Shown piece by piece: positions 37,092 through 46,923 of a DNA stretch of 46,923 nucleotides. The notes under the pieces are model-generated. The model did not search any database. It was not told where the DNA came from and was given only the letters and a program-made list of their open reading frames with translations. The stretch's first letter is position 1; the number at the start of each line of letters is the position of its first letter. The translations under genes were made by a program, and so were the position numbers. The stretch covers positions 1 to 46,923 of the forward strand of contig MU119555.1 in NCBI GenBank assembly GCA_014904845.1, read 5' to 3'. Source of the stretch: Acephala macrosclerotiorum (Eukaryota > Ascomycota > Leotiomycetes > Helotiales > Mollisiaceae).

Positions 37092-37350
37092 ATACCTCCT
37101 AAAGTCGCAGCCATAGAAACTGGACGCTCTTGTCGTAAGACCACCATTTCAACCCTTTTTACCACATCAGTCAATAAGAAGAAGGATCCTAAGGAAAAAG
37201 GCAAAAGACTAGTCGATGCAAAAAACTCTGAAACAGATGAATTGTTTCAATTTGCGTTTGATAAAGTATAAACTTCTAATAGAAAATCTAGAATATTTAA
37301 GCAATTAGTAAAGAAACCCGCTACTAAAATATATTTACTTATTTTTTTTT
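37092..37350 (+). pseudogene. coding-like block 1 of an unknown plus-strand gene
   Basis: Open for 59 codons from 37092 to a TAA at 37269-37271, then open again in the same frame to about 37350. It is charged and well-formed, with VNKKKDPKEKGKRLVDAKN then SETDELFQFAFDKV, and VKKPATK after the stop. The opposite strand is also open here for about 66 codons, but its product is less protein-like. With blocks at 37686, 38029 and 38942 this suggests one interrupted gene on the plus strand. No known domain. Confidence 0.45.
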
Positions 37351-37685
37351 ACTTATTTTACTTTTTTCCACTTTTTTTATTATTATTTAATGTTTTTTAT
37401 TTTAATTTTATATTTGAAATATATTTTAATATATAAATCTTAAATTTTAAAATTTTTTATTATATATCAAATTGAAATATTATTTATTTTCTTTTGTATT
37501 TTTTTATATACTTATTTCAAACTCTTTTTTATGATATTCCGATATATTTTGTATAGTTTGAATTAATAATTTTACTTTTTTATATTTTTTTTTTTTTAAA
37601 ATTTTTTAATTTTTTAATTTTTAATTTTTTTAATTTTTACTAATTAATTTTTTAAAAATTATACTAATAATATTCTAAAAGTAAA

Positions 37686-37990
37686 AAATCGTTAAATTAG
37701 TCTTCAAATCGATAATTAAGACCTCTGAAAAACAGAAGGCAATTCCAATTTCTAAACTTGAGATAATGGGTTTTTTTTTTTCTTTTCTCAAAGTTTCTAA
37801 AACTTTTTATATTCAGTTTACTCGCCAATCCAATAATACAAACGAAACTCTTGAAAACAAAAATAAAAATAAAAATATTAAACGTCTTCAAAACTTATTA
37901 AATCAAAATATAAGTTTTTTAAATTTATTTAATTTTTTATATTTATTTTTATTTTTATTTTCAAATTTAAATCGATTAAATTCGATTTAA
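37686..37990 (+). pseudogene. coding-like block 2 of the unknown plus-strand gene
   Basis: About 100 codons open from 37686 (IVKLVFKSIIKTSEKQKAIP) through an internal ATG at 37766 to a stop at 37988-37990. The second half is an N/K-rich, probably disordered stretch (NNTNETLENKNKNKNIKRLQ). The minus-strand frame at 37697-37891 is its antisense shadow. Confidence 0.4.
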
Positions 37991-38028
37991 ATTTGATTTT
38001 TTGAAATATTTAACTAATTTTTTGATAA

Positions 38029-38199
38029 AATGAATCAATTTCAAATTCAACTCAAATTAATTTATCAATTGAAAATAAAAATCTATCACATACTCGTTTA
38101 GTAGAGATCCTAGAAAATCTATATTCTAAAAAACAATTCAAAATCGCTACAAATAACGATTTTTCTTTTTTCGATGAAAAAATAATTAAAATATACTAA
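38029..38199 (+). pseudogene. coding-like block 3 of the unknown plus-strand gene
   Basis: 57 codons open, containing HTRLVEILENLYSKKQF and NNDFSFFDEKIIKIY before TAA at 38197-38199. Codon-like composition, no known domain. 38200-38930, which follows, is AT-rich with no defensible frame. Confidence 0.4.
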
Positions 38200-38941
38200 A
38201 AATTGGACTATAAAACTAAATAACTCTTTTTTTTGTATATGATCAATAATTTTTATTATTAGTTTATTTGAAAAGTTTATAATTTAATCGATACAAATAG
38301 TACTCGATATTAATAAACTAAAAATAAAATCTTTAATCAAATTAAAAGTTTTAAATCTAAAATACTTTCTCGAATTATTGTAAATATTTTTTTTATTCTT
38401 TTTTTAAATTCTTTTTTTTTTTTGTACTTTTTGTAATTCTTAAAAAAAAAATTTCAATTTTTAAAAATTCTAATTTAATTACTATTTAATATTTTGATTG
38501 ATTTTTAATTGATTTTACTTAGAATCACATAGAAAAAATTATCGATATTCGTTTTTATATACTCGATCAATCTCTCGAAGAAAATAATAAAAATTTCTAA
38601 GATATTTATATTTTAATTAATTTCTTTATTTATTTCAAATATATAGTTAAAAAGTTTGATTTTTTTAAATTATTTAAATTTATTAATTTTTTTTACAAGT
38701 ATAAATTCAAATTTGTTTTTATTTTCCAATTTTATTTATTATTTACTAATTTTTTCAACAATTTACATTAATTTCTACTATAAAACTGTTTTTATTTTCG
38801 TTATTAAGTAAAATAAAATCAATTTAAAGAATTAATATAAATCTAAAATAATTGAATTTTATAATACTTTTTCAATTATTAAAACGTAAATATTTTTTAT
38901 AGTTTTTTTCTATTTTTCTTTTATTTTTTGTTTTTGTACTA

Positions 38942-39456
38942 ATGATTTATAGTTATTTTGAAATGGATAAAATTCAATTTTACGAAGTCTATACTAAAAT
39001 CTCTTTCAAAAGTCCTCGTTTAAATACTATCAAGATTTTGAAAAAAAGTTTTCAAAATATTGACTTTACTTCTTCTAAATCGGCACTAGTCCAAAAGCGT
39101 GCTAAACTAGTTTCTAGTTTGAAAGATGAGAAAAAAAAAAAAAAAAATTATTAATAAAAATAATCTCTCAACTCGTAAACTGGTTATATCAATGCGTGGC
39201 TATAGTAATAGTAAAATTAATCGTATTTTCATTAATCGTACTTCCAATCGGTAAATAATTCTTTTTCTTTTGTTTTTTCTACTTTTAAACTATTTCTAAT
39301 GATAAATATAGTGAAAATTAAATTATTGCTAGTCCTAGTAATAATAAAACTAGTCGTAAGATTATACAGAGTACGATTGCAAAAAGAATTTTTAAATTAT
39401 TTGATACAAATAATGCAAATAATACAAAAGTTACTACTACTAATACAATCCTTTGA
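38942..39456 (+). pseudogene. intron-containing gene with possible helix-turn-helix, frameshifted at A17
   Basis: Opens at ATG 38942 (MIYSYFEMDKIQFYEVYTK). It reads through SSKSALVQKRAKLVSSLKDE and meets a run of 17 A (39131-39147). With one A fewer the frame continues through NLSTRKLVISMRGYSNSKIN and RIFINRTSN to 39250. A canonical-looking intron follows: GTAAAT at 39251, CTAAT branch-like site at 39296-39300, ATAG at 39308-39311, 61 nt. Exon 2 continues in phase (one TAA, then SRKIIQSTIAKRIFKLFDTN) to TGA at 39454-39456. The GYSNSKINRIF stretch resembles a small helix-turn-helix, as in many transposon-encoded DNA-binding proteins, but this is weak. It could be the last part of the same gene as 37092-38199. 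Confidence 0.5.
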
Positions 39457-39796
39457 TAAGTTTTTTTGAATTGTTTTAAATATATTATTAATCAAAAAAT
39501 CAAATAAATTGCTTCTAAAAAGTTTTTATAAAGAGTTTTTATGTTTTTTGTATTGTATTAAAATAAAAGCGATCACGTGTATATATTTATTTGTTTTACT
39601 TTATTATTGTAAGACTTATTATCGATCGTAGAATCAATTCCTTTGGTCAAATTGATTATTGTATTTTGCTTTATTGTAAAATGAAATACTAAATCAATTA
39701 AATTACAATTATTATTGATATAGAAAGATGTATTGTAATTACGAATATTGGTGAGATCTTTGACTCGATTAATAATAGAATCGGTCTCGGGATATT

Positions 39797-39878
39797 GGAA
39801 CCGTTTCCATTTCTAGAACCGTTCCGATACTGTAACTAAAGTACCAAAATCGTAATTCTTCTGTTTATATGATCGCTA
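39797..39878 (-). repeat. right terminus and subterminal repeats of the large transposon
   Basis: Read inward on the minus strand: TAGCGATCATATAAACAG at the tip (39878 downward), then CGGAACGGTTCT (39814-39825) and GGAAACGGTTCC (39797-39808). The ACGGTTC motifs are inverted relative to those at the left end. Confidence 0.65.
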
Positions 39879-41802
39879 AAGTATTTTTAATAATTTTTTT
39901 ATTTTTTTTATTTAATTTTTTTTATATTAAATTCATTATTAACGTGTATAATTTTTAATTTTTTTATTTCGCATTTTATAATAAATATTTTTTATTTTAT
40001 TTTTTCGATTATACGAATTTAAATAAAATTTTTAAATTTTAAATATTTGAACAAATTATAAATTGTTTATAATAAAAATAATAAAAAACAATAATACGAA
40101 AAAAACAAATATTTTTAATAAAAAATAAAACGTAAATAAAAATAAAATATTTAATCGATTATAAATTATTTATTAAAAAATAAATATTTTAAATTAAATA
40201 TAATATTATAAATTTTTTTTATAATATAAAATATAATAAATAATTCGCGATTTCAAATAACCAAAAAAAATCGATTTTTATAAAAAATTTATTTTAATAA
40301 TAAAATCGATAAATTATAAAAAAAAAATTATTTTTATTATTATTTATAATTAAAAAATTAATTAAATAAATATAAAAAAAAAATTTATAAAAAAATCAAT
40401 ATTGAAATTTATATCGATTTATTTATCGAATATAATATTTTAAAAATTATTATATTAAATAAAGTTTTATATAATTTTAAATAATTATTTCGTATATAAT
40501 ATAATATTTTTATTAATTTTTTCTCGAAATAAAATTTTAAATTTTTCGATATTAATATTTTTATTTTTTATTGAAAAAATACTATTATTATTATTTATAT
40601 CGACGATTTTTTTATTATTAGTAATTTATTAAAAAATATCGATATTATTAAAAAGTTTATCAATTTTTAATTTTATATATTCGATTTCAATTTATATTAT
40701 TTTCATTTAAATATAAAAATTATTTAAAATTATTTTTATTGTTTTTTTCGTTTTTTATAAATAATTTATTTTCGAAAAATATTTAAAAATAATAATATAT
40801 TAATTTATTATCGATTTTTTTTTTTATATTATACTCGATATATAATTCAATTTTATTTATATCGTTTTAATCGTTAATCGATTCGTTTTAAACTCGATCG
40901 AAATATATATAAAAACGATAAAAAAAATGTTTTTATATATTTAAAATACATTTAATATAAATTTAATTTTCTAAAAATCGATTTAATTACTCGAAAATTA
41001 TATTAATTTTAATTAAATTAATAATTGAAATATTAAACGATCGATATTCGATTACGTTTTTAATATAAAATCGATAATTATTAATTAATTTATTAAACGT
41101 TAATATACGATTTTTATTTTATTTTATAAAATCGAATATATTAAATAAACAAATATAATTAAAAAACGATTTAATTATAAAACTTTTTTAAATAAATTAA
41201 TTCTAGTAATTTAAATATTAATATTATTATTATTTATAAAAATAATTAAAATATTATCGTATTTACGAAATTTTTTTTAATTTTATATTCGAATTAAATA
41301 TATTGATATTTAATATTATTTTATATAAAAAAAATTATTAAAAAAAACAAAAATTTAAAATATATTTATACGTTATAATAAATTGCGAATAAATTAATAA
41401 AAATATTATTAAAAAACTCGTTTTTAAAATTTTAAACAATTATAAAAATCGAATAATTTTTATAATTAAAAAAAAATTTATTTATTGTTTAATTAATCGT
41501 TTATAAATTAATTCGAGTTCTATTTAAATATATTCGATTATAACGTCGATTTTATTTATATTATTCGAATAATTATTATATAAAATATTTTAAATCAAAA
41601 TAAAAATTTTATTTAAAATTGTAATTTTTATTATTAATATTTTATTATTAATTTTTATTGTTTTTTTTATTTATCGCTTATTATTTTTTTATAAAAAAAA
41701 ATTTTTTTATATAGTTTTAATTATAATTTATCGAAAATATAATTAAATATTATATATAATATATAAAAACTTTTATATTTACTCGTTTAAAATATATAAA
41801 AA
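39879..41802 (-). mobile_element. RT-5, third segment
   Basis: Aligns with RT-3 from 20867 to 22912 (for example 39965-40200 with 20945-21180, and 41590-41800 with the RT-3 leader). No readable frame. Confidence 0.8.
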
Positions 41803-41897
41803 TATTAAAAAAAAAAATTTTTTATTTTTTTTATATATAAAAAAATTTCGTTTTCTTTATATATTATTAATAATATATATTTAATATTTTTATTAAT
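41803..41897 (-). repeat. RT-5 5' LTR, strongly degraded
   Basis: Begins TATTAAAAAAAAAAATTTTT and keeps the central TTATATATAAAAAAATTTCG of the family. The outer end is almost pure A/T, so the right boundary is approximate. Confidence 0.6.
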
Positions 41898-44854
41898 AAA
41901 AACAATTTAATAAATTTAAAAAATAAATTTATTTTATTTTATTATATTATATATTAAAATAATTCTTATAAAAGTAAAATATTAAATATTTTTTATATAT
42001 TTATTATAAAAATAATAATTTATTTATTTTAAAATAATATATTTCTTAAATTATAAATTAATAAAATAATTAAATTTATTATTAATTTTTTTAAAAAAAT
42101 TATTTATCGTATTATAAATTAAAAATATTATTAAATTATTATTTTTTTAAATTTTTTTTAAAACGTTAAAAAATAAAACGATTAAATATTAAAATTTAAT
42201 TAAATTATTATTATTATTATTTACTTTTAATAATATAAATATTTTTACAAGTTTTTAAATTTAAAAAAAATAATTATATTTAAAATATTAATTAAAAAAT
42301 TTATAAATAAAAAGTTTATTTTATTTTTAATAAATTTTAAATAATTTAATTATAATTTTATTAATATTAAAAAAGTATTAAAAACGTTTATCGTATTTTT
42401 TTTTTTTAAAAGAATTATAATATTTTAATATAAATTTTTTTCGTATTTTTTAATTTTTTAAAAAATTATAATTCAAATTATCGTTTATATTAAATTAATT
42501 AAAATTTTTAATTTAAAACGTTTTTTTATCGTATTTTTAATTATAATATTATTTATTTTTAATAAAAAAAATTTAAATTTAATATTAATTTATATTAATT
42601 CATAATTTTATACAAATTTTAATTCGTTTTAATTTTATTAATAATATATTTTTAATAATTTTATTTCGTATTTTATATAATTAAAATAAATTTTTTAATT
42701 TTACAAATAATTTTATTACTCGAAATACGTAATTGCAAATATTTATTATATATATTTTCGTATTTTTTATTTATTATAAAATTATTTTTATAATTTTATA
42801 ATTTAATTTATTAATTATTTAAATCGTTAAATTAAATATATTCGCAAAATTTTTAATTTGTTTATTAATTTAAACAAATATTTAATTTTATTAAAAATTA
42901 AAAATTCGAATTATTTTAATTTTTATTAATTTAATAAATTTTAAAAATTTTACTTTTATAATTTAATAATAAAATTATTTTAATTCGATTTTATTTTAAT
43001 CAAAAATTATTATAATTTGTATTTTTTAATTTAAATTACTATATAAATTTAATTTAATAATAATATTAATAAAAAAATTAAAAAATATAAAATCAAATAA
43101 ATATTTTATATTTTATATAAATTTTTTTAATATTTTAATATAATTTATTTCGTTAACGTTTATTTATTTTGCGAGTTTTTTTTTTATTAGAAAATATAAT
43201 AATTTTTAATTTAAATATATTATTAAAATAAAGTTTTTTTTTTAATATTTTTTATATATTATAAACAATAAATATTCATTTTATACTTTTTAATATATAT
43301 ATTAAAATCGCTTTTAATAAAATAAAAAAATTTATATAATTTATTATTTCGTTTATTTTTAATCTTTTATAAATATTAAAAATAAAAAAATTATTAATAT
43401 TTAATTAAAATATATTTCGATTTTTTATTAAGCGTTATTATTATATATAACGTTTACTTTTTTTTTAATATAAACTAAAATGTAAAAATTTTTAAAATCG
43501 ATTTTAATTTTATTAAAATTGTTTTATAAATCGATAAATATATAATAATTATAATTTAAATAAATTTAAATTTTTAATAAAAAATTCGTTTATAATTTTT
43601 ATATATAAATTATATTAATTTTTAATATATTATAAACGTATAATAATATAATATAATATAATAAAATTTTAATTATATTAATTTAATAAATTAATAAATC
43701 TCGCTTTTTAAAATTTTAATTATAATAATTATTATAATATTAATAAAAGTTTTTATTTATTAATTAATAATTGAAAATTTATTTTTATTTATATTTATTT
43801 TTAAAAATTAAACGTATTATTATTAGTAAATTTTTTTTATAAAAAGTTTATAAAATTTATCTTTTTCGTAAATTGTAATTTTATTTTTAATATAAATAAT
43901 AATGAAAAAAATAAATAAAAATATATATTTTTAAATTTTATATTTAAAATTATAATTTTATTATTATTATTAATATATTTTTAATTGGAATATTTAATAA
44001 AGTTTTTTATATTACGCTCGTATTATAATATTATTTATTTTCGATTTTATAAATAATATCGAATTATTTTTTAATAAATTTAATTAATTTATTATTTTTT
44101 TATTTCGATTATACGTATTAAAAAAATAAATTTAAATTCGAAATACGTATTTATAATACGTATTTTTAGTTTTTTATATAATTTTTTTATATATATAAAA
44201 AACTTTTAATTCTTTTTATATTTTATATTGAATATATATTTAATTATATTTTTTAATAAATTATAAATTTAAAATTTCGTATTTAAATTTAATTTAATAA
44301 TTTTATTTTTTTATTGAAATTTTATTGATTTATTTAATTAAATTTTATTTATTTATAAAAAGATATATTTAAATTAATATTTTAAAAATAATTTTAATTT
44401 TTACGTTTTATAAATATTATTAAAAATTAAACAATTAATTATTTTTTTAATAAAAACTTTTTTTTAATATTTTAATATAAAATTGTTTATTTTATTTTAT
44501 TTTATTTTATTTTTTTTTAAAAAGTTTGAATTTATTATATTTAATATTTAAATAAAATTAATTATTTATTATTTTATAAACGAATTAATTTTTTAATATT
44601 TTTTGTATTATTTTATTTTATATTTAAAATATTAAAATATTTTTTTAATTTTTTATTTAAAAGAAATTTTATATTTAAAATCTCGAAATTACGATTTTAA
44701 TATATTATATAAATAATTAATTCTTTATTACATTTTTATATATTTTTTTCGAAATTGAAATATTTTTTTATAAAAATTTTCTCAAGTTTATACAAATTTA
44801 TAAAATATTATTTTTATCGTCAAAAATTATATTTTAATTATTTAAAATTTTTAT
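41898..44854. other. very AT-rich DNA, no gene seen
   Basis: Nearly all A/T with isolated CpG. It does not align with the RT family by eye except for the solo LTR at 43221-43295. It is probably an older, fully converted repeat of another family. No frame, RNA gene or terminal repeat could be supported. Confidence 0.5.
43221..43295 (-). repeat. probable solo LTR
   Basis: Runs TATTAAAATAAAGTTT to ATACTTTTTAATA with the family's inner landmarks but an internal loss of about 25 bp. TATAT flanks it on both sides (43216-43220 and 43296-43300), a possible 5-bp TSD, though in such AT-rich DNA this is weak. Confidence 0.55.
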
Positions 44855-44920
44855 TATCAAAATAAAACTTTTTTTATTTTTTTTATATATAAAAAAAGTA
44901 AAAAAAAATTTATTTTAATA
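44855..44920. repeat. head-to-head half-LTR palindrome
   Basis: The left half is the terminal 30-odd bp of an LTR in minus orientation (TATCAAAATAAAACTTTT) and the right half the same terminus in plus orientation (ending TTTATTTTAATA), joined through the natural AT palindrome TTTATATATAAA. The right half leads into the RT-7 leader; the left half is not adjoined by a leader. Confidence 0.6.
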
Positions 44921-46923
44921 TTTTTATACGATCGAATATTTTTATATATTTTAAACGAATAAATTTAAAAGTTTTTATATATTATATACAATATTTAATT
45001 ATATTTTCAATAAATTATAATTAAAATTATATAAAAAAAAAGTCTATAAAAATAACGAATAAAAAATAAAAAAAACAATAAAAATTATTAATAAAAAATT
45101 AATAATAAAAATTACGATTTTAAATAAAATATTTATTTTGATTTAAAATATTTTATACAATAATTATTCGAACAATATAAATAAAATCGACGTTGTAATC
45201 AAATGTATTTAAATTAAATTCGAATTAATTTATAAACGATTAATTAAACGATAAAAGATTTTTTTTTTATTATAAAAATTATTCGATTTTTATAATTATT
45301 CGAAATTTCTAAAACGATTTTTTTAATAATATTTTTAATAATTTATTCGTAATTTATTATAACGTATAAATATATTTTAAAAAAAAAAATTTTTAAAAAA
45401 TTTTTTACGAATAAAATAATATTGAATATCGATATATTTTATTCGAATATAAAATTAAAAATTTTTGATAAATATAATAATATTTTAATTGTTTTTGTAA
45501 ATAATAATAATATTAATATTTAAATTATTGAAATTGATTTATTTGAAAAAACTTTAAAATTAAATCGTTTTTTTAATTTTATTTATTTATTTAATATATT
45601 TAATTTTATAGAATAAAAATAAAATCGTAAATTGATATTTAATAAATTAATTAATAATTGTCGATTTTATATTGAAAATATAATCGAATATTAATCGTTT
45701 AATATTACGATTATTAATTTAATTAAATTCAATATAATTTTCAAATAATTAAATTAATTTTCGAAAAATTAAATTTATATTAAATATATTTTAAATATAT
45801 TAAAAAAAAAATTTTATTGTTTTTATATATATTTCGATAGAATTCGAAATAAATTAATTAATAATTAAAACGATATAAATAAAATCGAATCGCGTATTAA
45901 ATATAATATATATAAAAAAATCGATAACGAATTAATATATTCGTTGAAAAAAAAACGATATTTAATAGTTTTTTTCGATCGAAATTAAATAAATTATTGA
46001 TTTTATTAAAATATTAATAATAAAATAAATTGATATATTATTATTTTTAAAAAAAAAATTGAAAAAAAAATTGTTGATAAAAAACGAAAAAAATAATAAA
46101 AATAATTTCGAATAATTTTTATATTCAAATAAAAATTAAATAATTTTTTAATAGTATTAATATTTTCTTGTGAATTACTAGTAATAAAAAAATCGTTAAC
46201 GTAAATAATAATAATAATATTTTTTCGATAAAAAATAAAAATATAAATATTAAAAAATTTAAAATTTTATTTTGAAAAAAAAAATTAATAAAAATATTAT
46301 ATTATATACAAAATAATTATTTGAAACTATATAAAATTTTATTTAATTTAATAATTCTTAAAACGTTATATTCGATAAATAAATCGATATAAATTTTAAT
46401 ATCGATTTTTTTATATTTATTTAATCGATTTTTTAATCGTAAATAATAATAAAAACAAAAATAATTTTATAATTTATCGATTTTATTATCGAAATAAAAA
46501 TTTTATAAAAGTCGATTTTTTATTATTATTTGAAATCGCGAATTATTTATCGTATTTTATTTCATAAATTTTTTTTTAATAATATTATATTTAATTCAAA
46601 ATATTTATTTTTTTATAAATAATTTATAATTACTCGAATATTTTATTTTTATTTACGTTTCGTTTTTTATTAAAAATATATATTCTTTTTATATTATTAT
46701 TTTTTATTGTTTTTATTATAAATAATTTATAATTTATTCAAATATTTGAAATTCGAAAAATTTATTCGAATTTATATAATTGAAAAAAAAATAATAAAAA
46801 ATATTTATTATAAAATACGAAATAAAAAAAAAAAAAAAAAATTATACGCGTTAATAATAAATTTAATATAAAAAAAAAAAATTGAATCAAAAAAATCGAA
46901 AAATTATTAAAAATATAAATAAT
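44921..46923 (+). mobile_element. RT-7: 5' part of another LTR retrotransposon copy
   Basis: 44921-45190 is the family leader in plus orientation and the rest matches the reverse complement of RT-3 22600 down to about 20860. It leaves the window at the same element position where RT-1 enters it (46842-46923 corresponds to 81-163). It contains an 18-A run at 46824-46841. No readable frame. Confidence 0.78.

Larger units (their letters stand above)
30541..39878 (-). mobile_element. 9.34-kb Plavaka/Tnp2-like DNA transposon with additional genes
   Basis: Inserted in RT-5: sequence left of 30541 and right of 39878 is contiguous in RT-3 at 20867-20874. Ends are TAGCG...CGCTA, with CATATA shared a few bases further in. 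Candidate 8-bp TSDs are TTATATTT (30533-30540) and AAGTATTT (39879-39886), against TCGTACTT in the empty site; the last six positions agree once C-to-T and G-to-A are allowed. The interior keeps many C and G outside CpG, so it has been mutated far less than its host element. It encodes a broken transposase (minus), an intron-containing unknown gene (minus) and a divergent set of coding-like blocks (plus). 31290-32350 and 39460-39780 show no gene I can defend. Confidence 0.75.

Noticed and set aside
37697..37891. 64-codon minus-strand frame
   Set aside because: Antisense of the better plus-strand block 37686-37990.
1..46923. Mitochondrial, apicoplast or Plasmodium-like genome suggested by extreme AT content
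   Set aside because: No organelle genes, rRNA or tRNA; fungal transposases, LTR nests with TSDs and Trp-to-stop mutation explain the composition.
46842..46923. Circular contig, because the right edge resembles the left edge
   Set aside because: The two stretches differ at many positions and are explained as the same place in two retroelement copies (RT-7 and RT-1).

Overview
The window looks like a stretch of AT-rich, repeat-only chromatin from a filamentous ascomycete. Three things point there: a fungal-type Tc1/mariner transposase whose stops all replace Trp codons (TGG to TGA/TAG/TAA), nested LTR retrotransposons reduced almost entirely to A and T, and spliceosomal-looking introns of 54 and 61 nt. 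This is the signature of repeat-induced point mutation (RIP). I see no host housekeeping gene, tRNA, rRNA or CRISPR. The species cannot be named from this.

Layout. Nearly everything is one nest of a single LTR-retrotransposon family: LTRs of about 100 bp running TGTTAG...TTTTGACA, elements of about 6.9 kb, 5-bp target duplications. I name the copies RT-1 to RT-7. RT-1 (+) occupies 81-2973, 15088-16085 and 23011-24129. It is split by RT-2 (-, 2974-15087, TSD ATCGA) and by RT-3 (-, 16086-23010, TSD AAAAA, the one complete uninterrupted copy). RT-4 (-) is a leader plus LTR at 24130-24467. RT-5 (-) occupies 24468-26408, 29381-30540 and 39879-41897. It is split by RT-6 (+, 26409-29380, TSD AAAAT, a short 3.0-kb derivative) and by a large DNA transposon (30541-39878). 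RT-7 (+) starts near 44921 and runs off the right edge. 41898-44854 is older AT-rich DNA with a solo LTR.

RT-2 is itself interrupted at about 5480-10020 by a compositionally normal island. The island holds a GC-rich hairpin cluster, a Tc1-like element (5776-7057, perfect 36-bp TIRs, dead transposase), two 210-bp tandem units with G5/C5 hairpins, a fully RIPed mariner/pogo-like element (7456-9518) and a low-copy remnant.

The most interesting object is the 9.34-kb element at 30541-39878. It has TAGCG...CGCTA ends, inverted subterminal ACGGTTC-type repeats and an imperfect 8-bp target duplication whose empty site is visible in RT-3. It is much less mutated than its surroundings. It carries a recognisable but broken Plavaka/Tnp2-like transposase on the minus strand (33241-35328, with probable C-terminal pieces down to 31010). 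Upstream on the same strand is an unrecognised intron-containing gene (35554-36456). Divergent from both is a series of coding-like blocks on the plus strand (37092-39456) with no function I recognise. Whether the last two are cargo or accessory transposition genes is open.

Proteins were translated by hand from both strands; family assignments rest on pattern recognition, not on searches.
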